Shown here piece after piece: positions 20,981 through 32,565 of a stretch of DNA of 64,000 nucleotides; position 1 is the first letter of the stretch; each line of letters opens with the position of its first letter. The notes beneath the pieces are model-generated. The model made no database searches, was not told the origin of the DNA, and saw only the letters and a list, made by a program, of their open reading frames with translations. Made by a program: the position numbers and the translations under genes. Origin of the DNA: Patella vulgata. Its lineage: Eukaryota; Mollusca; Gastropoda; Patellidae. The stretch spans positions 42,111,062 to 42,175,061 of the forward strand of contig NC_065885.2 in assembly GCF_932274485.2 (NCBI RefSeq), given 5' to 3'.

Positions 20981-21446
20981 TAGAGCGAGAGCCCAGGGGG
21001 TTAACCTAGCTGAAAAGTGTACCAATTTTCTCCTATATGGTATCAATGTATGTATATCTGGTATCATCAGAATGTAAGTCTGCCGGGTTTCTGATGGTGG
21101 GTGTGGTATTCCACGACCAGAATGCCATGATCCCCAACTAGTCTAGATTAGCACAAAAGTGTACCACATGAAAATCGCACAGCAATGTACCACACATCTT
21201 CAGGTATTACAAAAACACAGACATTTCTAGTGGTGGGGTACCCCTGACAGAGCTATGTAATTGCCAGACATTTGTAGTGATGGAGTATCCCCGGCAAGAG
21301 TTATCTAATATTTAGACCAAAGCTAGGCTAGATTAGCTCAAATCTGTACCGCCTAAAACAGCTTTGTTTAGTACCACGAGAAGAATCATGAATGACCACT
21401 GCCAGACAGTTTGTGCAGTGGGTTACCCCTAACAGACACGCCCAAA
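20981..21446. mobile_element. Unidentified repeat-like insertion in BEL copy C
   Basis: This interrupts the RNase H region of copy C and replaces about 30 bp present in copies A and B. It contains at least two degenerate units with CTAGATTAG, GTACCAC and a (T/G)CCAGACATTTGTAGTG block. There is no coding sense and I do not recognise the family. Confidence 0.45.
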
Positions 21447-24400
21447 ATGCCAAGTTCTTTCAAAAGCGAGCAGCTTAAACAAGCTGCAACAGTTGCTGCA
21501 CTGAGTTCCAGACGTGGAATAGTGGCCGTTTTTAAGTGGTGATAACCGCGATTTACCAAGCACAAATGCGCAATGAATATCGTTCTGTTCGTTTATTATT
21601 CTCTGATAGGTAACACAACCATAACCGGTCGAGCTGGCATCTGTAAAGAAACGAATTTCACGTTTCACAACGTTTCCGAAATTGACTGGTGTAAGCCATC
21701 TATCGATTTTATAGTCTTCTAAATTAACTAATTGTTTTCTCCATTTCAACCATTCGTTACGGTTATAGTCTGAGACAGGGTCATCCCTGCAAAGTCCGTG
21801 GTGCGACAAAACCGAGTGGGTCAAAAATCGAAGACCCTACTGATAAAATACCTCGTGTCGTTAATGGCCTGTTCTTTAACACAATTCGAAACCGAATTGG
21901 TCGTTCCCGAAATCGTGTAGGCACACCAAACCAAGAGTTAGTCATATCTGAACCTTAGTGATTTGCCGTTAAGCTTGGCACTGCAATCGAAAATAACACG
22001 AATTTTGTTAGGCTTCCTTGGGTGGTAGACACCATGATGTGGGATAAACCATGCTTTACCACGTTCAACTTGTAAGCGTTCTGGGGGTATTTTAACTGCG
22101 TATTCTTTACTAATAAGTTCGTTAAGAAAGTTAACATAGTCTGACTTGTAATTAGCGTTTCTCTGAAATTTACGTTTCAACCAACACAGACGTTCAAAAG
22201 TTTGTTCTCTGTTAAAGGACACCGTTACGCTTTTGTCTCGGAATGGTAATGGAATGTAATAATTTATTTGCCAACCATAGACAAGAACCTTTTATCTTTA
22301 TCAAAATATCTTAATTCTGACGCATGATTATTTCGCCCAATAAAATCACTCCCGAACATATGATTTATCAGCTTGACGTTATCAATTTTACGAAGAGTTT
22401 CGTTGAATGATAGCTGATGACAATTACCCGAGTTTACTTCACGCACAATTATACGGTTACAGGTTATCGCTACAGGTTTAGACGAAGATACTTTAATGGG
22501 ACCCATAGCCGTCCAACCAAGTCTTGTTAATACAGCATACGGACCTTTATTTATACTGGGCCTACCTTGAAGGGCTTAGTGGACAATACCGATCAAAAGT
22601 CCAACTTCGAGAAAGCGTGGAATTTCAGGAAGGGGCAAAGATTTAAGATAATCCCACTGGTATACGTTACCATGCGTTGGAATGTTCGAAGCGCTAACAG
22701 GTATTTCATCTCTTGTATAAAGTTTCGGTAATGAGATCGAGAACGTTTCGTTAATATCTGACACAATCAGAACCGATATAATCGAACTATCAACTAAAGA
22801 CTGATCGTGCATGGTACCTAGACCAATTGTAGTTTTTTGTCTTTTCGCAGTAAGATACGTTATGAAACTCGCACCAGATTCATTATCTAGAAACGCCAAG
22901 GCAGGTATGGATGATGATAGGCCTTTTTGTTTCAGTTTAACAAGCAGTATTGACAGCATAAAGTCTAAATCATCACCAATGTAACCATTATTTATATTCA
23001 CTGTGTCTCTCCTCTGTAAAGATGGGTTTTGCGCTGTATTAGTACTTTGCTGAATGTATGACGATGGCGAAGGACGATCATATGGATTAAATGAGGACAT
23101 GTCAACCTTTAAAGGACCATACGTTGATCTATTCATAGCGTTCGTTATTCGTTGAAGGTTGAAAATTTGAATTAGGCGTTGGTTTGTATACGTTAAAGGT
23201 CTACGACTTAAAATATAGCGTTGGTGTATACTGGTTGTAGACGTTTGATGATTGCTGCGTGCTGACAAATCTATTTGGGAATTCACTTGAGGAAATGGCA
23301 TTCTGGCTTTGAGGTATAAAGTCAAGGTGAAACACTGTTGGGTGACATTTACCGCACTTTCGACAAATTTTCTTAAAATTACAACTTCTAGAGTTAGTCC
23401 CTTACTCAAACATCAAAAACACAAATTATTACTTCTGGTGTATTCGCGTCGTTTCTCAAAAGGCATTTTCATAAATTCATAACAAATTTTCATAGTATGT
23501 AAGTTCTTGGAACAATACAAACACGTTTTACTTTGACTCTGAGATTTATACATGTAGTCTGAAGAAAACGCGGTCGCAGAATTCGTTGCATAACTCTGTT
23601 TAGGCCTATGACTATATTATTTACAAAACTATCAGTTGATCTTCCGAATATTGGATCTGTTAAAGCGTCTACTTCTTGCTTTACAAAAGTAACAAAGTCC
23701 TCAAAAATAATTTGACGATTATTCGTAGACTTGACTCTTTGAACTCTTTTACGCCAGCCGTCTCGCATATTGAAGGTTTTTTGGGTGGTTCATTTCTGAT
23801 AAATATTTTATATCGTTTATAGCATTCATACAGTTTGTTAACGCCAATGAGAATTTACTTAAAAGTTCTAAGTTTTCCGGCTTCATTAGGGGCCACTTCA
23901 GAAACTTATCTGTATAATTATTTATGCTCTCGTTATTTTATAGTCATCACCGAAAGTATAATGCAACAGTTTGGTTTTCTTAAAACCTTCCTCTGGGTTC
24001 ATATGAAGACAGCTTTTGACGAGTGCGTTTGGTTCTCCTTCTGTAAGCTGATCGAGATAATAAAGGCGATCTCAATGGTCTGCTATTCGTTGTTCGATTC
24101 TATTTCCAAACGACTTAATAAAAGAACGTTATTCCAGAGGGTTACCTCTAAATTTAGAAATATGCGGCTGGGGTAGGAGACTTCGATTCTGATGCTCCAA
24201 GAGAATTTCCGTCAAGTTTGTCTGTTTAGCTTGTAGGCCAGTTTGTTGTTCCAACAACTTCTGAAAAACTGTGGGATGGACCGGCTTCGTTGCATTGTAC
24301 ATTAGAGCGTTCATCTGAATTAAAGCCTACAGTGTTCTGAGAAATTTGGGCGTTGAAAACATAGGTGCCTGTATGTTAATTCTATCAATGGTTCAATCAA

Positions 24401-24939
24401 TGGTACAGATGTTTCTTTATTAATGGTATGTGTAAAAGTGTTTGAATGATAGGTGTCATGATTGAGTTTGGTCTTGGGATTTTCTGCATGCGTATTAGTC
24501 CTTTCTGGTGGCCAAATACCATAATTATAAGCGTGTTCCTGCACAAACTGATCTGGATCGAAATTTTCAAAAACAGACTGTTTGGCTCTTTAGATTGATA
24601 AGTTAGTTTCCAGCTCAAGTTCTTCGCGTTTTCTGTTTAAAATTAATTGTTCTTCTTGTTATCTTTGTTTCTGTTTCAATGCCTCTTCACGCGCTAGGAG
24701 TTCTACGTGTTTAGCATTCTCTTTGGCCAGAGCAGATATCGCTGAGAACTTGGACGACGCTTTACTGCTTATGCTTATGTTTTCATCGTTGTCGTCGGCT
24801 TGCTGATGTTCTATTACAGGTGCTGCATTTTTGACTGAATAAAGTTCCTGCAGATCAACATATTCACGATCTTCCATTTCATCAAGAGTCGGAAACCATA
24901 GTTCTAGAGCGTCACAAGATTTTTCAAAGTGATCAAGGG

Positions 24940-25682
24940 CCATAACTTTGGCAGTAAAGATGTATTTCAAGTTTCATCAAAATCGGATCAACATTATGAC
25001 ATCTAGAGGATCCACGACCTTGATAAACCAGATGTTTACACTATTTGCTAGGAGGGGCGGCCATTTTGTCGGACAGTTTTGGTCCGATTTTCACGAAATT
25101 CGAACTCAACCAATATTACGGTGTAACGGTGATATATTCGAACGTTTTTGTAAATCAGATAATAATTGTGACCTCTAGAGGGACCACAAGCTAAAAACGC
25201 GGTTTTTTGTACAATCAGGTGCCATAATTCAGGAAGTTATGATCCGATATGCACGAATATCGACAGGAACCAAGATCTGTGGATTATAAACATGCATTTC
25301 AGGTTTCATTAAAATCGGGTGAAATTTGTGACGTCCACAACCTTGATATACCATAGTTTTACACTATTTGCGTACAGGGGGGGATTTGTCCGGAGGTTAC
25401 GGTCCGATATGCGCGAATATCGACAGGAGCCAAGATCTTTGGGTTATAAACTTACATTGTAAATTTCAACAAAATCAGATAAAAATTGTGACCTCTATAG
25501 GGTCCACAAGCTAAAAACGCGATTTTCGTACAATCAGGGGCCATGAGCCATGAAGTTACTGTCCGATACATGCCAATATTGAAAGGAGCCGAGATCTTAG
25601 GGAGATAAATCTATATGTCAAGTTTCGTTGAAATCGGATAAAAATTGTGACCTGTAGAGTGTCCACAAACAATTGTGGACGG
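24940..25682. repeat. Minisatellite with a unit of about 160 bp, right arm
   Basis: Reverse complement of the array at 7,390-8,220, ending in a GGAC microsatellite at 25,677-25,692. At about 24,905 it is fused directly to BEL gag sequence: the stretch equivalent to left-arm 8,201-9,334 (about 1.1 kb) is absent. Confidence 0.7.
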
Positions 25683-25706
25683 ACGGACGGACAGGAGCGA
25701 CGAACT

Positions 25707-26069
25707 GAAATGAAATGAAATGAAATGAAATGAAATGGGGTTTAACGTCCTACTGTTCTGCTCCTAAACTGGGCTAATGAAGACGGGCATACGCCATTCA
25801 GTGTGCCATGAGGGAAATTTTGCCCGGGCAGCGGCGCTACGGCCTACTCTTATATCGAATTCCAACTGCCAAGGGATCTTTTACGTGCACGCCAATATGT
25901 ACACGAGACCTCGGTTTTTCGTCCTTGTCAGGCCCTCAATCCTGCATCACTGACAAGGGGAAACCACGCCGGAAAATCTGGATGAACTTTCTCGGCCAAT
26001 GCAGGGTTCGGACACCCGACCTCCAAGCTAGCGAGCCAGCGTCTTACCCAGGTAGCCACGTGATCCCTC
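25707..26069 (-). mobile_element. SINE-A, full length with 12-bp target-site duplication
   Basis: The best copy in the window. It is flanked by exact GAGCGACGAACT repeats at 25,695-25,706 and 26,070-26,081. On the minus strand the tRNA-like head is followed by the TTTTCCGGCGTGGTTTCCCC body and a tail of five or more ATTTC units. About 363 bp. It can serve as the reference for the family in this locus. Confidence 0.88.
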
Positions 26070-26081
26070 GAGCGACGAACT

Positions 26082-26480
26082 AATAACATGAGTTTAACAT
26101 TCTAATATCTGAACGTCGTTACAAATAAACTTACTTGAGTACTAGAGGGGAGAGTTGTCTCTTTCAGCGTTTTTTCCCTTGTACTTGCAGGAAAACCACG
26201 TGCGCAACGACATGTCATTATATACGATCTATGGACATATTATATGGGCGATACGAGTGCCATTCATCAATAGAACACAGCCATTAATTTATGCAGTTAA
26301 GGCGTAAAACATTTAAAGAACTATACATAAATCACGACCAGAGAACATCTATGTACCAAATATAATCATTAAAAACTTACTAACATCTTGTGAGGAACTA
26401 CAGGGCAAAAAATAGAATTAACGCTTAACATTAAAACAACAAATAATGGCGACTTCGTTTACTATATGACCTTGACCGTA
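26082..26480. other. Segment found only in the right arm
   Basis: About 400 bp with no left-arm counterpart, so the left arm lost it. Its inner end (26,355-26,470) matches 41,680-41,790 in reverse. No gene is seen. It may be LTR-type or other repeat sequence. Confidence 0.45.
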
Positions 26481-26499
26481 AATTGTAATATATTGTAAT

Positions 26500-26805
26500 A
26501 TATGGAAACTTGACATAAACACAAAGAAAACAAAAGTCATCGTTTTTTCAAGGGGTAAAAATAGAAACAAGCCGAAAATAGTGTATTGAGAGATATTACT
26601 TGATATAGTAGATGATTATACATATTTAGGAATACTCCTTAACTACAACAACTCGTTTACCAAAGCAATACGAATGCTGTATGTTAAAGCCGGTAATGCG
26701 TTGTTTACAATTCTTAAAAAAGCAAAGAAATTGCATTTAGACATTAACACACAGCTTCAGCTGTTTAATACTTTAGTTATAGTCAGGTCAATATATGGAA
26801 AATAC
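26500..26805 (+). mobile_element. LINE fragment (right arm)
   Basis: The inverted counterpart of 7,000-7,285. The plus strand encodes YLGILLNYNNSFTKAI-type RT C-terminal sequence. It abuts the terminal repeat of FB1. An open stretch from 26,674 runs through the junction into FB1; that is chance read-through. Confidence 0.6.
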
Positions 26806-27174
26806 CCCCTGGTAGGGTTTAGTGTACTTTATAACATACTAAAAGTTTACCAAATTAGGACCATCGGTAAAGCGTTTTTTGCAAGATGGCGTCAAGGTTG
26901 GCCACCGAAACGTCTTAATGATCATAAGTATGTACCTAACGCATTAAGATCATTAGGGTTTCACACTGCGTAGCTTGTCTGTAACACTATTGTTTTTGTT
27001 AAGATTATTAGGGTTTCACACCTATCAACTCAAATTTGATGATCTTGGGGTCTATTCCTAGGTTGGGGGGGGGGGGGGGGCAAAGAACACATTAAGATTA
27101 TTAAAAATGATGTTTGCCTATTATGTCACAAATGGCCGCCAACACCTCCAAATGACCGCAAGTCCATAACTATA

Positions 27175-27433
27175 ACTATTGGTGATGCAAGACGGAGGGC
27201 CTGACAAGGACAACTGTCTAGTCGTTCGGATGGGACGAAAAACCGAGGCCCCGTGTACACATTGGCGTGCACGTAAAGGATCCCTTGACAGTTGGAATTC
27301 GATATACGAGTAGGCCGTAGTGCCGCTGTCCGGGCAAATTTCCCTCATAGTACACTGTATGGCATATGCCCGTCTTCATTAGCCAAAGTTCGGAGCAGAA
27401 CAGTAGGACGTTAAACTCCATTTCATTTCATTT
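27175..27433 (+). mobile_element. SINE-A, 5'-truncated, intact copy of the Gypsy target
   Basis: Flanked by CCATAACTATA at 27,164-27,174 and 27,434-27,444. This is the mirror of the SINE broken by Gypsy in the left arm. It preserves the empty target: one AATGT-containing site (ACATTGG in this orientation, near 27,258) with no insertion. Confidence 0.82.
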
Positions 27434-27700
27434 CCATAACTATATAATGACTTAAATTTGATGATCTTGATGTCTATCCCCAGATTTTTGGGGACAAGGA
27501 ACACATTAAGAGAACTTTGGATATCACTGAGCTGTTTAATCATTATGAAATTGAATTCATGACCTTCAGCTGTCCACTATCATAGAATAAGTTTAAGAGC
27601 GTTCAGTTTTGAGTGTCATCCTCCGCCTCAATAACGACCTCTTGAGTGTTGTTTGAATTGTCACAGATTTGCTGATCTTGCTCCTTCATTACACCAGAAC

Positions 27701-28440
27701 ACACAATGAGATCATCTACTTCCGTTCTGACGCAAACAAAAGAACACAGAGTGTATAACATTAACCTGTTGAAAGAAACTTTAGGAGACGATGCGTGCAA
27801 CGAGTTGCTCTGTGTACGTGTCTACTCAGGCTATGATTCAATTTCAAGGATTTAAGGCATCGGATAAAAGTCCGCCTTCCGGAAATTAGTGAAATCTGAT
27901 CCTGTCATGAAGTCATGTGCTAGTGCATTCACCCTTCAAAACAAATCTCAAGAGGACATATCACATCTTGGCAAAGACCTGATGGTTGATCTCTTTGGTG
28001 GAAAATCCAATGATACGCTATCATCACTTTGCCATATCATTTTCACCAAGAAAGTTGCAACTGCTGAAGCATCTGTCATTCCTTACCGGCTTCCCCCAAC
28101 ATCACCTGCAACAAGATTTCATAGCCATCGTGTGTACTTTCAAATTATGGTATGGACGGGGATGACAAATGAAATGAACCCAACTGAATAGGGATGGAAG
28201 CAGGAAAATGATCAGTTAATTCCAAAACCCAATGACCCAGAAGAATACTGCGCCTGGCGAGCTCTTGAAAATTATCCATTGCAACTGTTCGGGGGATGCA
28301 AATCCTCTCGATGCCGTTGCAGACGCTATGGAGTCCCCTATACTGCTGTATGTGTGGCCCTTGCCAAACTGAAAACTGTGACAATTCAAACAACACTCAA
28401 GAGGTCGATACTGAGGAGGAGGATGACACTCAAAACTGAA
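27701..28440 (+). pseudogene. Relic of repeat-associated FEN1/PIN-like, CXC-type Cys-rich gene in FB1
   Basis: In plus-strand frames I read NINLLKETLG, then a GYDSISR block matching the usual G-C-D-(S/T)-x-S-R motif of this family, then SEDI-type sequence with LFGG, an LPPTSPA block followed by HSHRVYFQ, and at the C terminus a Cys-rich block (CKSSRCRCRRYG) with DNSNNTQ-like sequence in the terminal repeat. Proteins with this layout are common as uncharacterised multi-copy genes in invertebrates. Function is unknown; they are usually thought to ride on transposons. In-frame stops (for example within the motif after GYDSISR and at about 28,190) and frameshifts show the copy is dead. Family recognition is from memory. 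Confidence 0.5.
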
Positions 28441-28969
28441 CGCTCTGAAGCTTATTCTGGCAGAAGTGTTTGTGCATTAGGTGATAGTGGACAGATGAAG
28501 GTAATGAATTCAATTTCGTAATGATTGAACAGCTCAGTGACATCCAAAGTTGTCTTAAACTGTTCCCTGCCCCCAAATACCTGGGGATAGACATCAAGAT
28601 CATCAAATTTGAGTCAATAGTTATTGACTTGCGGTCATTTGGGGGTTTTGGCGGCCATTTTTGACATAATAGGCTAACATTATTTTTAATGATCTTAATG
28701 TGTTCTTTACCCCCCAAAACCTAGGAATAGACCCCAAGATCATCAAATTGGAGTTGATAGTTACATAGTTATGATCATTAAGACGTACACTGTGGCCATC
28801 TTTGACGCCATCTTGAAATCCCCCCCCCCCACTTTTCCGGGGGTCCTACTTTGGTAAACTTTTAGTATGTTATACAGAACACTAAACCCTGTCAGAATCA
28901 GTTGAAAAACCTTTTGTAGCAATTGGGGGGGGGGGGGGTTAAATTGTATTTTGACCCGACTATTGTCAT

Positions 28970-29880
28970 AGTCGCTCTACTCATGACAAGTAGGAAGCGG
29001 GTTTTAACAATAAAATCTCGATAGTTCTTCTCATCCAGCACTGTGATTGAAATCTGAGACATTCTGGTCGATAGTACAGCTGCTGTTCTTAAAGATGCCG
29101 TTACCAAATGTATACGATGTGGAGATGTGAATTTTCACAATTCAAAACTGCTTGGTGACACGTAACAGCACCAGGAGAGACTTAGAGACTTTTGGCAAGC
29201 GTAAATTCCTGGTCCGTATCGTGTATCCGTATCGATTTTGCGTGTGGCGTCATCAATGTGTGTGTATTTCTCATACGCGTGAATTTCCACCATTCAAAAC
29301 TGCTTGGTGACACATAACCGCACTGGAAGAGACCTGAAATCTGAAAGTTTCAAGTGTCGAGTTAAATAACCACAAGGTGATGAAATGATCTTCCCAATCG
29401 CCCCGAAAATAGACCAACACCAATAGCACCGGCTTCCAGTTCAGCTACATGTAGATCCGTCAACCCGGTGTAGGCGTATTTCAAACGCTAAGAATTAAAT
29501 TTAATGTCGAACACGCTCAATAATATATGAGAGTTTTATATGGCAACTAAGAAATAAACTATTGTTTTTTTTTAGTTGAAAATTACATTTTATTTTCCTA
29601 TCAGAGATTTAAGAATGAATTTACATAACATCTGGACTGACTCTTCTTTACCTGTAATCCGTAAGAATTGACGCCGAAGGCATTCTGTGAGCGCCGTAGG
29701 TACGAGCCACCAGAGTTAATTTCCTGGCATTTGGTAGTAAATGCTTGTGAACGAGAGAATCAAGAGATTTGCCTGTCAAATAATATTTTGATTCACAATT
29801 TAAAGCTTGCTACCATGACGACGTAAAATCTGCATTCTCGACTTCTCGGGGCTTATTGGTCGAGGAAAACCATCTCCTAT
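28970..29880. other. Gene-free stretch with a short duplication
   Basis: The only structure seen is a direct repeat with about 155-bp spacing: AATTCAAAACTGCTTGGTGACAC-like blocks at about 29,135 and 29,292. No exon or RNA gene was recognised. This is where palindrome homology stops (about 28,970). Confidence 0.5.
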
Positions 29881-29882
29881 AC

Positions 29883-31600
29883 CGTAAATAAGGGTTTTAT
29901 GGGAGAAAGGAACTGTCTTTCACCCAAGGCCCACGCACTAATGGTACTACTATACTAACTGGACGGTTCACTATAACCGTAAATATGATAGTGATGAGAT
30001 AGTATAAGATCACCACGGAGTGGAAGAATGATGACATAATGGAATTTAGCGCCTAATTTCAGATAGCAACGCATGCTGAGCTTTTAGCCCCCACCCCAAT
30101 CCCCATGCCGTGGATAAGGGTTTTATAGGAGAAATTGACTGTTGTTAATAATAATAAGACTATAGTAATGTTACTAGTATACTAACCAACGTTTTCAAAC
30201 GAGCTTAAGTTACCCCTTTAATTAAAAAGTCTACACTGGATCCTAATGCTTTTAAAAATTACAGGCCAGTCTCTAACTTAAGTTTGATTTCTAAAATATT
30301 GGAGAAATGTATTGCTTCTCAGATAAAGGCCCATCTAGATGATAACTGTTTGTATGAACCATTTCAAAGTGCTTATAAACAATTTCACTGTACCGAAACA
30401 GCTTTAACCCGGGTTTCAAATGATATTTTAATGGAAATTGATAATAGAAAATGTACATTTTTAATTTTATTAGATTTATCTGCTGCTTTCGACACGGTGG
30501 ACCCTTCCACTCTTCTACGTAGACTTCAATTTAAATTCGGTATTTGTGGCTCTGCATTAAATCTTTTAGAGAGCTATCTTGTGGGTAGAAAACAGTGTAT
30601 TTTAGTTAATTGCAAATCGTCGTCTGAATCTGTTTTGTCATCTGGGGTTCCCCAAGGTTCTGTTCTTGGTCCGATTTTATTTACCCTCTATACGTCACCA
30701 TTAGGAGATATTGTCAGAAAATATGGTCTCAGCTTTCATTTGTATGCCGATGGTACTCAATTATATATTTCATTTACACCTAATTGTCCATCTTCTTTCA
30801 ATTTATCAAAATAATATTTGTAAATTGTGCTATATTAATATTAGAAATATAGGTAAAATACTTAAATGTGTAACTGTAGAGGCCACTAAATCACTTGTTA
30901 ATTCTCTGGTCACTTCTCGATTAGATAACTTTAATTCACTTTTAGTTGGTTTACCTTTAAAGTTTATAGATAAATTACAAAAAGTACAGAATACTGCGGC
31001 TAGACTTGTTACTTTAACTAAGAAATGTGACCACATAACTCCTGTTTTATATAATTTACATTGGTTACCTGTTAAATATCGAATTGATTTTAAGATTTTA
31101 TTACTTACTTTTAAATGTTTAAATAATTTAGCTCCTGTTTACCTCTCAGATCTTTTAGAACTTTATACACCTGGCCGAACATTACGTACATCAGATAAAC
31201 TACTTTTAAAGCCCAAAACTGTTCAACTAGTCTCTTATGGTCAGCGCTCTTTTAGTTATCAAGCACCTGTTTTATGGAATAATCTACCATTTAGTTTAAG
31301 ATGTTGTTCATCTCTATATTCTTTTAAAAAACAACTTAAAACACATTTATTTAATCAGGCTTTTAACTGACTCTGTATACAATCGTTAACATGCCCATAA
31401 TCTTGTTGTTTATGTGTGATTTACATTGTCACTTTGTAAAGTGCCCCTGAACATGTTATATGAAAGGGTTTACTATAAATATGCTGTAATAATAATAATA
31501 ATAATAATAATTGGACGGTTCACTGTAACTGTGAATATGATAGTGATGAGATAGTATAAGATCACAACGGAGTGGAAGAATGATGACATTAACTGGGAGT
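29883..31600. repeat. Tandem repeat with a unit of about 230 bp, interrupted by a LINE
   Basis: Unit 1 (29,883-30,108) contains AAGGGTTTTATGGGAGAAA and GGACGGTTCACTATAACCG. Unit 2 begins at 30,109 with AAGGGTTTTATAGGAGAAA, breaks at about 30,190, and resumes at 31,512 with GGACGGTTCACTGTAACTG. The break point is where the LINE at 30,190-31,511 inserted. Confidence 0.7.
30190..31511 (+). mobile_element. CR1/L2-type LINE, 5'-truncated, with (AAT)n tail
   Basis: The coding part from about 30,205 shows NYRPVSNLSLISKILEK, FDTVDPSTLL, SSGVPQGSVLGP and a C-terminal LHWLPVKYRI, typical of CR1/L2/Rex1 RTs. The catalytic YADD is YADG here, so the enzyme is dead. About 100-150 residues after it are missing, and the frame changes near 30,800. 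The C terminus ends at 31,370. The 3' end carries an AATAAT microsatellite (31,487-31,511), as usual in this group. Endonuclease and ORF1 are absent through 5' truncation. Confidence 0.85.
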
Positions 31601-32204
31601 TAAATAATGCGAGACTACAAACAAAGGTTATATTAATTAAAATCAACTAGAAACAAACGTTGTATTAAGTAGAATACAAGATGGGCCTAATTAGGCCTAT
31701 GCACCCCTCCGACAAGACTCAAGAGTTAAAAAAAAAAAACCCAAAAAACCCCTATATTATTGACCGTCGGGTGGTATCATGTTAGTAATAGTTATTGAAT
31801 TTTAACCATTAGCATTTCATTCTTTTGCAAAGCAGAATTTTTTAAAACAAGTATCCGGTAGTCAGTATATAGGCATAATAAGTTTTATGTGGTTTTCAAA
31901 AAAAAAAAAAAAAAAATACAGATGTGACGTCATCTTTTGATGTTGGCGTACTAGTACTTCAAATAAAGTACACGTCTATGGTATCTACAATTAATCAATT
32001 ACCTACAAATATCATATTACGTTAAATATTTTTTTATATAATTAATTAATCAAACGGCTGACCTCCGGATCCATTCACTTCATTTGAGATGTTTATTGTT
32101 TGAAATATATGTGTAACCTATATTGTGTGTCGTGTCCACGGATTTGAATTGTGTAGTTGTTTATGTGTGATGCCGTCCTCCCGCTCTTACTATTCTCTCA
32201 GCTA
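31601..32204. other. Gene-free AT-rich stretch
   Basis: It holds an A-rich run (31,727-31,748), a poly-A run of about 18 (31,899-31,916) and no convincing ORF or repeat unit. Confidence 0.5.
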
Positions 32205-32461
32205 ACCGAAGAACCACTCGACACAAACTAGGTCATTCCGGGACTAACACATGGTTTAATTTTATTTCAATAATTCGTTTGCGCGTAGGGGTCTTTAGCA
32301 GTGGGAGGAAACCGGAGGACCCGGAGAAAACCCACGAGGTTGGACAGGCGACCCTACTCCTTGTTACGTACAACCGGAGAATCGAAACCCCGCCAGTTGA
32401 CTCAATGACAGACCGTAAGATACAGCGTGCGCGTGCTAACCATTCGGCCATCCGACCCCCC
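32205..32461 (-). mobile_element. SINE-B, near full length
   Basis: On the minus strand, a tRNA-like head (GGCCGAATGGTTAGCACG-type A box; B box GGGTTTCGATTCTCC-like) is followed by a body with CCGGGTCCTCCGGTTTCC, which the copy at 20,498 has lost. The block GGAGGAAACCGGAGGACCC is a type of sequence I have seen in many animal SINE/LINE tails. Confidence 0.75.
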
Positions 32462-32504
32462 ACGATGTTATATAACCCATAAGGCATATTTCTATGATAT
32501 AACC

Positions 32505-32565
32505 GATATCTTCCGGCGTGGTTATCCCTCCCTTGTTAGTGATAGCCTACAGGACGGAGGTCTGG
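32505..32565 (+). mobile_element. SINE-A body fragment
   Basis: About 60 bp (TATCTTCCGGCGTGGTTATCCC ... CAGGACGGAGGTCTGGCA, read here in short blocks) match the SINE-A body with substitutions. Old fragment. Confidence 0.5.

Larger units (their letters stand above)
20150..24904 (-). mobile_element. BEL/Pao LTR retrotransposon, copy C (fossil, right arm)
   Basis: A mirror copy of copy A that extends further into pol. From 24,904 down: gag coiled coil, ISKFRGNPLE gag block, zinc-knuckle remnants, protease region, RT start, RNase H (21,430-21,824), then the connection region (20,810-20,980, QWCYVESS block) and the RNase H-integrase junction (20,150-20,482). Two later insertions sit inside: a repeat-like segment (20,981-21,446) and SINE-B (20,498-20,756). 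It is heavily broken, and its broken pattern largely matches copy A, so the element had already decayed when the arms formed. The 5' leader is missing. Confidence 0.82.
26808..28900. mobile_element. Foldback DNA element FB1, right copy (fuller)
   Basis: Long terminal inverted repeats of roughly 600 bp (26,808-27,680 minus the SINE, and 28,260-28,900) surround a gene relic at 27,701-28,440. Ends carry GGTTTAGTGT and CATACTAAAAGTTTACC as in the left copy. A SINE (27,175-27,433) lies in the left terminal repeat. Poly-G/C runs inside the repeats vary in length between copies. At about 2.1 kb, or about 1.8 kb without the SINE, this copy probably best reflects the element that gave rise to both. 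Confidence 0.65.

Noticed and set aside
26674-26973. 99-codon open stretch at the LINE/FB1 junction
   Set aside because: The first half is LINE RT sequence, the second half is FB1 terminal repeat; the joined frame is accidental.
28898-29107. 69-codon minus-strand open stretch at the palindrome edge
   Set aside because: It crosses the end of FB1 and a poly-G run; it has no motif I trust.
29958-31600. 80-bp target-site duplication around the LINE
   Set aside because: It is better explained by an older 230-bp tandem repeat into which the LINE inserted.
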